A DNA stretch of 64,000 nt from VRUE01 sp963822295 (GTDB lineage Bacteria; Actinomycetota; Thermoleophilia; Solirubrobacterales; 70-9): the NCBI GenBank assembly GCA_963822295.1, contig CAWGHD010000002.1:1302001-1366000 (forward strand), read 5' to 3'. Of the stretch, positions 38,143-45,489 are shown in pieces. The position numbers and the translations under genes are program-made. Each line of letters begins with the position of its first letter. Position 1 is the first letter of the stretch. The notes under the pieces were generated by a model. The model made no database searches. It was not told the origin of the DNA and worked only from the letters and a program-made list of their open reading frames with translations.

Positions 38143-38673
38143 TTACGCCGCCTGCGCGACGCTCTTTCGAAGTTTGTCCAAGCGACTGCGGATGCTCGCG
38201 TCGAGCACCATGTTGCCGACCTGCAAGACGATGCCGCCGAGGATCTCGTCGTCGACGCGGCTGGCGAGCTCGACCTTGCTGCCGGTCTGCCGCTCGATCT
38301 CCTCGCCGATCTTCTCGACGACCGCCGAGTCGAGCTCGACCGCGCTCGTCACGGTCACGTCGATCCGCTTGTTCTCCTGCTTCCAGAGCTGCTCGAATTG
38401 CTGCCGGATGCGGAATACCTCGGTCATCCGGCCCTTCTCGATCAGGAGCTCGAGGAAGTTGGACAGCTCGGGGTCGGCCCCGTCGACCGCGCGCCCCAGC
38501 CCCTCGACCTTCTCCGCCGAGGAGAAGTGGGGGCTGAAGAAGAAGACCTGCATCTCCCGGTCGGAGTCGAGGACGTCGGCGAACTGGCCGAGCTGCCCGC
38601 CGATCTCGTCGAGCCTGCCCTTCCCCTTGGCGACGTCGAAGAGCGCCTCGGCGTATACGCGGGCGACCTCCAT
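38143..38673 (-). CDS. atpH: F1F0 ATP synthase delta subunit
   Basis: The 176-residue protein has the OSCP/delta pattern: VARVYAEALFDVAKGKGRLD at the N-terminus, a six-helix bundle with LSNFLELLIEKGRMTEVFRI, and the C-terminal GSKVELASRVDDEILGGIVL and VGNMVLDASIRSRLDKLRKS. It links F1 to the peripheral stalk. ATG 38673 is chosen because the open frame upstream of it is antisense or out-of-frame atpF. The atpF stop is 2 bases upstream. The gene stands alone, not fused to a b-subunit as in mycobacteria. Confidence 0.95.
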   Translation of the reverse strand: MEVARVYAEALFDVAKGKGRLDEIGGQLGQFADVLDSDREMQVFFFSPHFSSAEKVEGLGRAVDGADPELSNFLELLIEKGRMTEVFRIRQQFEQLWKQENKRIDVTVTSAVELDSAVVEKIGEEIERQTGSKVELASRVDDEILGGIVLQVGNMVLDASIRSRLDKLRKSVAQAA

Positions 38674-38675
38674 GG

Positions 38676-39263
38676 CTAGTTGCTGCTCTCCGAGCCCGAG
38701 AGGCTGGTGAAGTCGACCTCGCTGAGCGCCTCCTCGACCAGACGGCGCTGGTCGTCGGGGGTGAGCGATTTGCGGGTGACCTTCTCGGTCGCCAGCACGG
38801 TGAGGTCGGCGACCTCCTTGCGGATCTGCTGCAGCGAGCGCCGCGTCTCGGCCTCGATGTCGCGCTTGGCCTGGGAGACGAGCTCCTCGCGTTTCTCCTT
38901 GCCCGACGTGGTCGCCTTGGCTTCGGCCACCTCCGCCGCCTTGCGGGCGCGGGCCATGATGTCGTCGGCCTGCTCGCGGGCCTCGGAGAGCCGCTGGCGG
39001 TACTCCTCGAGCAGCTCGTCGGACTCCTTGCGCTGCCTTTCGGCCGCCTCGAGCGACTCGGCGATCGTCTTCGCGCGCTTGTCGAGCGCCTCCTGGATCT
39101 TCGGGAAGGCCACCTTGTTCAGCACCCACATCGTGAAGAGGAAGAGGATCAGCGTCCAGATCATCAGGCCGAGGCCCGGCGATACCAGGAAGCTGCCGCC
39201 TTCCTCCTCGTGGGCGGTCTCCGCGAGGGGGAGCAGTACCGCTATTGCGCTGGTGAGGTCCAC
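38676..39263 (-). CDS. atpF: F1F0 ATP synthase b subunit
   Basis: The 195-residue subunit has a short N-terminus, one transmembrane helix (~30-52, GLMIWTLILFLFTMWVLNKV) and a long charged coiled coil (AKTIAESLEAAERQRKESDE onward) that forms the peripheral stator stalk. It follows atpE after 9 bases. Only one b-type gene is present in the operon, so the stalk is presumably a homodimer. Confidence 0.95.
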   Translation of the reverse strand: MDLTSAIAVLLPLAETAHEEEGGSFLVSPGLGLMIWTLILFLFTMWVLNKVAFPKIQEALDKRAKTIAESLEAAERQRKESDELLEEYRQRLSEAREQADDIMARARKAAEVAEAKATTSGKEKREELVSQAKRDIEAETRRSLQQIRKEVADLTVLATEKVTRKSLTPDDQRRLVEEALSEVDFTSLSGSESSN

Positions 39264-39272
39264 TCGATCGGC

Positions 39273-39539
39273 CTAGAGGAAGAAGGCGATCAGCCCGAAG
39301 ATGAAGGTGTAGAAGGCGACGGCCTCGGTAAGCGCGAAGCCGAGCCAGCGGATGCTCTGAAGCTCGTCTTTCATCTCGGGCTGGCGGGCGACCGACTCGA
39401 TCTCCTTGCCGAAGATGAAGCCGACGCCGATTCCGGCGCCGATCGAGCCGAGGCCGGCACCGATGCCGAGCGCGATCGCCTTGCCGGCGGATTCGATCCC
39501 TTCGTCAGAGATCGCGGCCACAACTGGGGAAACGTCCAT
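39273..39539 (-). CDS. atpE: F1F0 ATP synthase c subunit
   Basis: The 88-residue hairpin protein has the glycine-rich first helix (GIGAGLGSIGAGIGVG, residues 25-40), the polar loop ARQPE (51-55) and the ion-carrying glutamate E72 in FALTEAVAFYTF on the second helix. The absence of a Gln/Glu-Ser/Thr sodium signature in helix 1 fits proton use. The first ~15 residues before helix 1 are slightly longer than in E. coli. The gene lies between atpB and atpF. Confidence 0.96.
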   Translation of the reverse strand: MDVSPVVAAISDEGIESAGKAIALGIGAGLGSIGAGIGVGFIFGKEIESVARQPEMKDELQSIRWLGFALTEAVAFYTFIFGLIAFFL

Positions 39540-39558
39540 TTAGTACAGCGCTCCTTTT

Positions 39559-40524
39559 CTAGTGACTGGCGGAGGTGGCTCCGCCGATGTAGATCGCAGT
39601 GAGGGTCGAGAAGATAAACGCCTGAAGCGTCGCGACGAGCCCCACCTCGAAGATGAAAAATGCGAACGCCATCGGGAACGTGAGGGCCCCGAGAGCGGCG
39701 ATTCCGAGCAGCACGGCGAGCCCGCCTCCCATGAACAGAAGCAGCAGGTGGCCGGCGAGGATGTTGGCGAAGAGACGCACGGAGAGCGAGATCAGCCGCA
39801 CGAAGTGGGAGATGACCTCGATCATGAAGATCGCGCCCTTGGCGATCGGGTTCATCGACTCCAGCCCCGGGGGAAGCCAGCTCGCGAGGTAGGGGATGAA
39901 CCCCTTCGCCCGCACCCCTTCGACGTGGTAGGAGACCCAGACGACGAGCGTCAGGACCAGGGGAATCGACATGTTGGCCGTCGCCGCGTAGAGGGCGAAC
40001 GCCGGGACTTCGACCCCGAGGATGTTGACCGGGTGCTCCGTGTTCGTCGGCAGCGGCAGGAAGCCGATCATGTTCGAGAACCAGATGAAGAAGAAGAGCG
40101 CGGCGAGGAAGGGGAACCAGCGGGCCGCCAGCTTGCCGTCGAGGTTGCCGCCGGTGATGTTGTTCTTGGTCAATTCATAGGCGACCTCGACCGCGGTCTG
40201 CACGCGGTTCGGCTTCTCCTCCATCCGGCGCGCGATCCAGATCATCGTGGCGATGGTCAGGGCGCTGGCCAGGCCGAGGTAGAGGACCGCCTTGTTGAGG
40301 CTCATGTCGAGCGGCCCGATCTCCAGCGTCAGCCACGGTTCCAGTTTGAACTCGTTCTGGGGCTGGAAGGATTCGTTTTTGCCGTCGCTGCCGAAGATCA
40401 GCAGCATCAGGATCGTGATCGCGAAGTAGGCCCCGAGGCCGATCAGGACCTTGGCTTTCGTGCTCAGCCCGGACTTCTCCGGAGCGGGAGCGGGAGCGGG
40501 AGCGGTGGTGGTCGCGGCCTCCAT
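39559..40524 (-). CDS. atpB: F1F0 ATP synthase a subunit
   Basis: The 321-residue membrane protein has five to six helices with the proton-channel segment ISLSVRLFANILAGHLLLLF (the essential Arg is in SVRLFAN, ~253) and NMIGFLPLPTNTEHPV (~162). The N-terminus carries an extra Ala/Pro stretch before the first helix (~22-45). It forms the half-channels against the c-ring. Its ATG directly abuts the stop of the small AtpI-like gene. Confidence 0.95.
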   Translation of the reverse strand: MEAATTTAPAPAPAPEKSGLSTKAKVLIGLGAYFAITILMLLIFGSDGKNESFQPQNEFKLEPWLTLEIGPLDMSLNKAVLYLGLASALTIATMIWIARRMEEKPNRVQTAVEVAYELTKNNITGGNLDGKLAARWFPFLAALFFFIWFSNMIGFLPLPTNTEHPVNILGVEVPAFALYAATANMSIPLVLTLVVWVSYHVEGVRAKGFIPYLASWLPPGLESMNPIAKGAIFMIEVISHFVRLISLSVRLFANILAGHLLLLFMGGGLAVLLGIAALGALTFPMAFAFFIFEVGLVATLQAFIFSTLTAIYIGGATSASH

Positions 40525-40902
40525 CTACCTCGCACCCTCGCCTTCGGGCTCGAAGAGCTGGGCGAGGCCCTGGGCCGCGAAGGCGACCGTGAAGAGGACG
40601 ACGAGGAGCAGGGCGGCGGCGAGGCCGTCTTCGCGCTCGGAGACCTGGCCGGTGATGAGGATCGCCGTGGCCATGAACCAGACCCGGCCGAGCGTGGTCG
40701 CGGCGACGATCCCCATCGCCCGCTGGCGCTCTCCGGCGGCGAGCTCGGCGTTGGCGCGACGGACGGCGATCGCCTGGATGCCGCGCTGCGCCAGCCAGGC
40801 CGCGGCGGCGGCGGCATAGCCGATCATCGGCAGCCCGGCAAGCACGAAAACCGCGAGCGCGGCTACCAGGACCACCAGGTCGACGTACTTGAGAGGAGAC
40901 AT
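40525..40902 (-). CDS. Small membrane protein in the AtpI position
   Basis: The 125-residue protein has about four hydrophobic segments and lies immediately upstream of atpB, the place usually held by atpI, whose product helps assemble the c-ring or import magnesium. Sequence resemblance to AtpI is not obvious to the eye; the assignment rests on position, size and hydrophobicity. It is the first gene of the atp operon. Its ribosome site (GAGGAGGG) lies inside a hairpin. Confidence 0.6.
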   Translation of the reverse strand: MSPLKYVDLVVLVAALAVFVLAGLPMIGYAAAAAAWLAQRGIQAIAVRRANAELAAGERQRAMGIVAATTLGRVWFMATAILITGQVSEREDGLAAALLLVVLFTVAFAAQGLAQLFEPEGEGAR

Positions 40903-40906
40903 AAAA

Positions 40907-40934
40907 TCCGCCCTCCTCGGTGGGATCGGGCGGA
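40907..40934 (-). promoter_or_regulatory. Hairpin covering the ribosome site of the first atp gene
   Basis: On the minus strand TCCGCCC (40934-40928) pairs with GGGCGGA (40913-40907), followed by TTTT and then the ATG at 40902. The Shine-Dalgarno GGAGGG (40916-40911) is partly within the stem. The structure could sequester the ribosome site or, with the T-run, act as an attenuator between wecA and the atp operon. A second inverted repeat, ATATCCG/CGGATAT, lies at 40944-40963 in the same 94-base leader. Confidence 0.45.
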
Positions 40935-40996
40935 TAAGCGACTATATCCGAAGGGCCGGATATTGGCTTTCTGAAGCCGATTCGTGAGGTTTGTCA

Positions 40997-42142
40997 CTAC
41001 CTGTTACTAACGTCTCGAGGCGGGACGTCGGGGTCCTCGATCTCGATCGCCTCGAATTCCCCGGTCTCCACGTTGAGCCGCCCCCGGCGCAGCTTCAGGA
41101 TCTCGAGCACGTAGATCAAATAGACGCTCGAGGCGACCGCCAGCAGGCCGCAGGCGACCATCACCGTCGTCCAGAGCGCGTCGAAGTTGCCCCGGTCGTC
41201 GCTGTATGGGACGAAGCGCAGCGCCAGCGCCAGGAGGGCCAGCACCATCGTCCAGCCGTATAGATAGGCCAGGGTGCGGCGCTGGGAGAAGCCGATGTTG
41301 GCCATCCGGTGGTGGAAGTGCCAGCTGTCCGCCTGGTAGATCGGCTGCCGGTATTTGAGCCGCTTGGCGATCACGAAGCCGGTGTCGAGGATCGGCACCG
41401 CGAGCACGACCAGGGGCAGGACCAGGGCGACCACGGCGTTGGTCTTGAGCGATCCCTGCACCGCGGCGGTGGCGAGCAGGAAGCCGAGCAGGTTGGAGCC
41501 GGTGTCGCCCATGAAGCTCGAGGCGGGCGGGAACCCGTGGCGCAGGAAGCCGAGCGCGCCGCCGGCGGTGATCGCCGCCAGCACCCCGGCCGCGTTGCGG
41601 TCGAGCGAGAGCGCGATCACCGCGAAGGTGATGGCCGCGATCACGCAGACGCCCGCCGCCAGCCCGTCCACCCCGTCGATGAAGTTGACGACGTTGACGA
41701 CGGCGACGATCCCGATCACGGTCAGCGGATAGGCCACCCAGCCGAGCTCGAAGCCGCCGACGAAGGGCAGCGTGAGGACGTCGGGGTGGACGCCGCCGGC
41801 GACCGGTATCGAGGCGGCGGCGACCTGGCCGACCAGCTTCGGCAGGGCCGGCAGGCCGCGGACGTCGTCGACGACGCCGACCGCGGCGATCGCCGCCGCC
41901 CCGATCAGGATCGAGCGCGTCTCGCCGTCGGAGGGAAGGAAGACCCAGCCCGCCACCTCGACCCCGGCGAGGATCGCGAGCCCGGAGAGGCGCGGCATCG
42001 GCGTGTCGTGGAGGCCGCGCTCCTTGGGCGGGTCGATCGCGCCGATCCGATACGCGAGGCGCTCGGCGTAGGGAACCAGCAGCCAGGCGATTGCGGCGGC
42101 CGCGATGAAGGCAAGGACTGCGTCGGTTGTCGTCGGGTCCAT
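40997..42142 (-). CDS. Undecaprenyl-phosphate glycosyl-1-phosphate transferase (MraY/WecA/TagO family)
   Basis: The 381-residue polytopic membrane protein (about 10-11 helices) has PPKERGLHDTPMPRLSGLAI (~40), the Mg-binding VVDDVRG (~90), NVVNFIDGVDGLAAG (~150), GDTGSNLLGFLLA (~212) and HFHHRMANIG (~273). This is the WecA/TagO branch that moves a HexNAc-1-phosphate to undecaprenyl phosphate, the first step of wall polysaccharide or teichoic-type polymers. The product could be finished by the LCP ligase at 31-32 kb. It lies upstream of the atp operon on the same strand, a neighbourhood also seen in other actinobacteria. Confidence 0.9.
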   Translation of the reverse strand: MDPTTTDAVLAFIAAAAIAWLLVPYAERLAYRIGAIDPPKERGLHDTPMPRLSGLAILAGVEVAGWVFLPSDGETRSILIGAAAIAAVGVVDDVRGLPALPKLVGQVAAASIPVAGGVHPDVLTLPFVGGFELGWVAYPLTVIGIVAVVNVVNFIDGVDGLAAGVCVIAAITFAVIALSLDRNAAGVLAAITAGGALGFLRHGFPPASSFMGDTGSNLLGFLLATAAVQGSLKTNAVVALVLPLVVLAVPILDTGFVIAKRLKYRQPIYQADSWHFHHRMANIGFSQRRTLAYLYGWTMVLALLALALRFVPYSDDRGNFDALWTTVMVACGLLAVASSVYLIYVLEILKLRRGRLNVETGEFEAIEIEDPDVPPRDVSNR

Positions 42143-42153
42143 TGTTCCGTTCC

Positions 42154-42885
42154 TCAGAGCCGCTCCCCGAATGCCCTTGCCCCCAACAAGATCTCGGCTT
42201 CGGCGTCTCGTTGGTTCTCGGCGGCTCCGAGCTCAACCATCTCTCGGCCCGCCAGCTGGATCTCATCCCCCTCCACGGCCAGCGTGGCGACGGCCAGCCT
42301 GACCCTTTCCTTGACGGCTGCGTCAGCGGCGTTGTAGGTGTCGAGCACCTCCTCTGACGCATACTCGAGAAGGAGGAAGGCGTCGTAGTAATCCCGCTGC
42401 ACCACCTTCCCATCGTGCCTCGAGCGACCGAATGCATGCTGCTTGAGCGCGACCACGCAGGCTGGGGTTGCCACCCACAACTCCGCCTGCTTTGGACTCT
42501 CTACGAACGCGATTTTTTCCCGATGCGGAAGTTTGCCGGCAGTGGCCATAGCCGGATTGGCCGGCAACCCCCTGGCCGCGCCCTTCGGAAATGGATGGAA
42601 GCCTTGAATCAGCTGTACTTTCAAGTCGTCTCTCACCCAGGTGAATCCCTTCTCATGCTCGATCGTGCTGGGCCTGAGATCGGCTCGTTCGAGGTGGCCG
42701 ACGACGTCGTTGACATCCTCGGCGCCCACGACCAAGTCCACGTCCCTGGTCTGCGCGACAGCTGCCTCCTTGCCCTGCAATGCGACGTCGACGGCCATCG
42801 CCCCGACAACCACCACATCGTCCCGTATCGGCCTCAGCGCCTCAGCCGCCTCTCGAAGGAGCGCGCTGGGCTCGACGATCTTCAC
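42154..42885 (-). CDS. Nucleotidyltransferase-fold protein (AbiEii/MNT-like), partner of the upstream regulator
   Basis: The 243-residue product (GTG 42885) has the nucleotidyltransferase pattern VVVVGAMAVDVALQG followed by QTRDVDLVVG, with the DxD metal pair. A long charged middle and C-terminal helices follow. Its GTG overlaps the TGA of the preceding gene (TGGTGA), so the two are coupled. Comparable pairs of a winged-helix protein with a nucleotidyltransferase form AbiE-type toxin-antitoxin or phage-defence modules, and this gene would be the effector. That function is inferred from fold and arrangement. The pair interrupts an otherwise housekeeping region. Confidence 0.6.
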   Translation of the reverse strand: MKIVEPSALLREAAEALRPIRDDVVVVGAMAVDVALQGKEAAVAQTRDVDLVVGAEDVNDVVGHLERADLRPSTIEHEKGFTWVRDDLKVQLIQGFHPFPKGAARGLPANPAMATAGKLPHREKIAFVESPKQAELWVATPACVVALKQHAFGRSRHDGKVVQRDYYDAFLLLEYASEEVLDTYNAADAAVKERVRLAVATLAVEGDEIQLAGREMVELGAAENQRDAEAEILLGARAFGERL

Positions 42886-43916
42886 CAGCCCATGCTCTCC
42901 GCTATTGCGTCGGCCGCCTCGAGTGCCCGTTCCCCTTCCCTGCTGCAGTCCAACCAAAGCTGCACCGGGTCGGCGACGGGGACCCCGGCCCGCGTCTCCG
43001 CGAGGTCGAAAATGAAGTCGTCGGGAGCAATCGCGAGGCTCAGGGACGCGGCAGCCCGTCCGGCTCGTCTCGGCAGCAGAGTCTTCTCCCAGGTCTGGAT
43101 CTGGCTCTTCGTGGTCCAAACCAATACGTTCGCTGGCTCGACCGCCCGATGCAGGAGAGACGCTCCCGCCACCCCTCCAAGTGCCCAGCGAAGATCGGGG
43201 TGGCGCTTCCCGGTCGAGCGCAGCCGTTTCAAGATCAACGCTGCGGAGTCCGTGCGAATGTCCCAGCGCTCCACCTGGATCCGGCGACGCTCCCAAGTGC
43301 TGCGCCATGCCGAAAGGGCCTCTCGAGGGCGCCTGAGACGAACACGTCGGGCGCGATTGTCGCCGGCGTCCCGATTGAGATCGATCCACGACTGCTCGTG
43401 AAGAGACTGAATCACCCGTGAGGCCAGGGCGTCGCTAATTCGTGCCTTCCGGGCCAGCTCGCTGATGGTGAATTCCTCCTCGGGGTACAACAGAAGCAGG
43501 CGTAGGACGCGACTTGCGGTACGCGCGAACGGATTGCGGACGGCAGATGTTCTCGCGATCTCCGACTCCCACCCCTCCTCTCGAAGAGCGGAGGGGGTCC
43601 ACCTGCGGTCGACCAGAAGAGGCGGGTCGAACAGGAAGCACTCTCCTTCGTCGCCGATGAAGGAGATCTGTTTAGTGCGCAGGAGGGTTCTGGCTTCCGG
43701 AGAGGCATGAACGAAGTGCACCATGAGCGGCAGTGGATCCGGGTCTGAGATCGGCAGGATTTCGGACTTGACGGTACGAGTGGTCAAATCATGGACCTCA
43801 AACAAGCGGAACTTCCACCGCCGCGATTCGGCACCCATCCAGCGCACCGTCGCTCGCCGCCCCCGCAGATCGACCTCGAAGGGGAGGTCTGGAAGCTTTA
43901 TTTGCCTTAGCGACAT
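42882..43916 (-). CDS. Winged-helix DNA-binding protein, probable antitoxin/autoregulator
   Basis: The 344-residue protein (ATG 43916; a TTG six codons upstream is less likely) has an N-terminal region of unknown fold (1-120) and a winged-helix segment (~130-195) with EEEFTISELARKARISDALA and SRVIQSLHEQSWIDL, followed by an Arg-rich wing. A C-terminal region (~210-344) ends at the coupled nucleotidyltransferase. Its promoter overlaps a perfect palindrome, which fits autorepression. Composition in and upstream of the gene is visibly less GC-rich than in its neighbours, suggesting acquisition by transfer. Confidence 0.6.
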   Translation of the reverse strand: MSLRQIKLPDLPFEVDLRGRRATVRWMGAESRRWKFRLFEVHDLTTRTVKSEILPISDPDPLPLMVHFVHASPEARTLLRTKQISFIGDEGECFLFDPPLLVDRRWTPSALREEGWESEIARTSAVRNPFARTASRVLRLLLLYPEEEFTISELARKARISDALASRVIQSLHEQSWIDLNRDAGDNRARRVRLRRPREALSAWRSTWERRRIQVERWDIRTDSAALILKRLRSTGKRHPDLRWALGGVAGASLLHRAVEPANVLVWTTKSQIQTWEKTLLPRRAGRAAASLSLAIAPDDFIFDLAETRAGVPVADPVQLWLDCSREGERALEAADAIAESMGW

Positions 43917-43951
43917 ATTTGCCAATTTAGGCAAATAGCTGCTCTTGGCAA
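43917..43951 (-). promoter_or_regulatory. Promoter with palindromic operator, leaderless start
   Basis: The minus strand shows TTGCCA (43951-43946), a 16-base spacer and TAAATT (43929-43924), 7 bases before the A of ATG 43916, so the transcript should begin at or next to the start codon. A perfect palindrome ATTTGCC-6-GGCAAAT (43917-43936) covers the -10 box and touches the ATG. A third TTGCC half-site lies in the -35 box. No ribosome site is present, fitting a leaderless mRNA. Confidence 0.6.
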
Positions 43952-43963
43952 GTAAATTGGCCT

Positions 43964-44989
43964 TTATGCATGATCTGGCTCATTCGCAACCGCGCTCAGG
44001 ACAGCGTCAACCAGGAAGCCCGGATCGCGGGTATGGAGCACTCCCACCGGGGTCTCCCGCTTCTGCAGCGGCAGGGCCCCCGGGTCGTCGAGGACCTGGA
44101 GCCGGCCGTCGGCGATCAGCGCCTCGTCGACGCCGCCCATGCGGCCCGAGAAGGTCGTGTAGACGGGCGTGCCCAGGGCGACGGCCTCGCGGTTCATGGT
44201 GCCGCCGGCGCTGACCACGAGGTCGGCGAAGGCGATCAGGCTCTGCGCGTCGATCGCCCGCTCGGGGACGATCAGGTTGGCGGCGCCGAGGGCCCGCGCC
44301 TCCTCACCCTGGCGACCGGTGCGGGGGATGACGACCGCCTGCACCGTCTCCTCGCCGGCGAGCCGCCGGATCGTCTCTCCGTAGAGGTCGTTGCGGGCGT
44401 GGTACTCGGAGGTCTCGGGCGGCGGCCGCACGACGACGAGCACCCGCTCGCGGTCGACCCCGAGCTCGTCGAGCACGGCGGGGTCGGCCTCGAACCCGGC
44501 CAGGTAGTACTCCTCCTTGAGCCCGGGGAAGCGGACCAGCTTCGCCTCCCCCGCTCCGATCCGCCGCAGCCGCTCGGGCGGGATCGAGTCGGGGACCAGC
44601 ACCCGGCGGGCGACGCGGAAGCTGACCCGGCGCTGGAGCCCGGCGTACTCGTAGTCCTGCATCTGCGCCGATGGGATGCGGAAGAGGGCGGAGACGACGG
44701 CCAGGTCCACCGACCCGTGCGCGATCGCCAGGTCCGGCCGGCGCCGCCAGATCAGCCGCGCCAGTGCCGCCGAGCGCCCGGCGAGGGCAGCGCCCTTGCG
44801 CAGGGTCGAGGCGCCGCCGTGCCTGCCGACCGAGGTGTAGGGCATGCCGAGCCGCTCGAGCACCCCCTCGGTCTGGCCGTAGCGGCGGGCGGTGATAAAA
44901 ACCTCGTGCCCCCGCGCCTCGAGCCGCTCGACGAGCGGCCGCAGCACCAGCGGGTGCGCGGCGGCGGTGCAGTCGACCCAAACCCTCAT
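43964..44989 (-). CDS. DUF354 glycosyltransferase-like protein
   Basis: The 341-residue protein begins MRVWVDCTAAAHPLVLRPLV and shows the GT-B-like DUF354 pattern: GHEVFITARRYGQTEGVLER, DLAIAHGSVDLAVVSALFRI, PPPETSEYHARNDLYGETIR and FADLVVSAGGTMNREAVALG (~280). DUF354 proteins resemble UDP-GlcNAc 2-epimerase/MurG-fold glycosyltransferases and often sit in polysaccharide loci. The start overlaps the stop of the upstream membrane protein gene (ATGA). Sugar and acceptor are unknown. It is separated from the wecA-like gene only by the inserted regulator/nucleotidyltransferase pair. Confidence 0.75.
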   Translation of the reverse strand: MRVWVDCTAAAHPLVLRPLVERLEARGHEVFITARRYGQTEGVLERLGMPYTSVGRHGGASTLRKGAALAGRSAALARLIWRRRPDLAIAHGSVDLAVVSALFRIPSAQMQDYEYAGLQRRVSFRVARRVLVPDSIPPERLRRIGAGEAKLVRFPGLKEEYYLAGFEADPAVLDELGVDRERVLVVVRPPPETSEYHARNDLYGETIRRLAGEETVQAVVIPRTGRQGEEARALGAANLIVPERAIDAQSLIAFADLVVSAGGTMNREAVALGTPVYTTFSGRMGGVDEALIADGRLQVLDDPGALPLQKRETPVGVLHTRDPGFLVDAVLSAVANEPDHA

Positions 44990-45480
44990 TGCGGCTCGGC
45001 CATCGCCAGGACCGCGAGCAGCGGCGTGACGACGATCCCGAGGACGACCGCGAGCGCCGTGTGCCAGGCCACGAAGGTCGAGTCGCTCATCTCCGGGAAG
45101 CCGAGGACGGCGAAGATGAGGAGGAGCGGCGGGGTGACGCTGAAGACGGCGACCACGCCGAGCTCGGCGCCGCGACGCCAGCCCGTCGCGCCCCCGGCGC
45201 CCTGCTTGAGCGGCGACAGCGTGCCGCGGCGGATGTCGCGCCGGATCGAGGCGGTAATCAGCCCCGACGTGATCAGGGGCAGGATGAAGAGGGTGCCGAC
45301 GAGGTCCCAGAAGATGCTCGGCTCGACCAGCGGGACGCCCCACATCGGGACCGAGTCGCGGTCGCCGACCGCGCCGTAGGCGATCAGCAGGTTGACGATC
45401 GCGTTGATCAGCGCGGTGACGAGGATCGCGTTGACGATCAGCCAGCGCCGGTTCGCCGCTGGCAGCTCCTTCCAGTTCAT
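44986..45480 (-). CDS. Membrane protein of unknown function
   Basis: The 164-residue protein has four predicted transmembrane segments (~13-37, 55-75, 105-125 and 135-160) and no recognised domain. It starts 9 bases after the glyA stop and overlaps the DUF354 gene by ATGA, so it is translated together with the glycosyltransferase. Size and topology are compatible with a helper for lipid-linked glycan handling, but nothing in the sequence proves this. Confidence 0.6.
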   Translation of the reverse strand: MNWKELPAANRRWLIVNAILVTALINAIVNLLIAYGAVGDRDSVPMWGVPLVEPSIFWDLVGTLFILPLITSGLITASIRRDIRRGTLSPLKQGAGGATGWRRGAELGVVAVFSVTPPLLLIFAVLGFPEMSDSTFVAWHTALAVVLGIVVTPLLAVLAMAEPQ

Positions 45481-45489
45481 CCCGGACCG

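Noticed and set aside
42533..42567. A palindrome TTGCCGGC/GCCGGCAA with CATAG in its centre inside the nucleotidyltransferase gene, considered as another member of the CTATG-loop family
   Set aside because: Arms are only 8 bp, the loop is 19 bases and the core is not at the conserved place; likely chance at this GC content.
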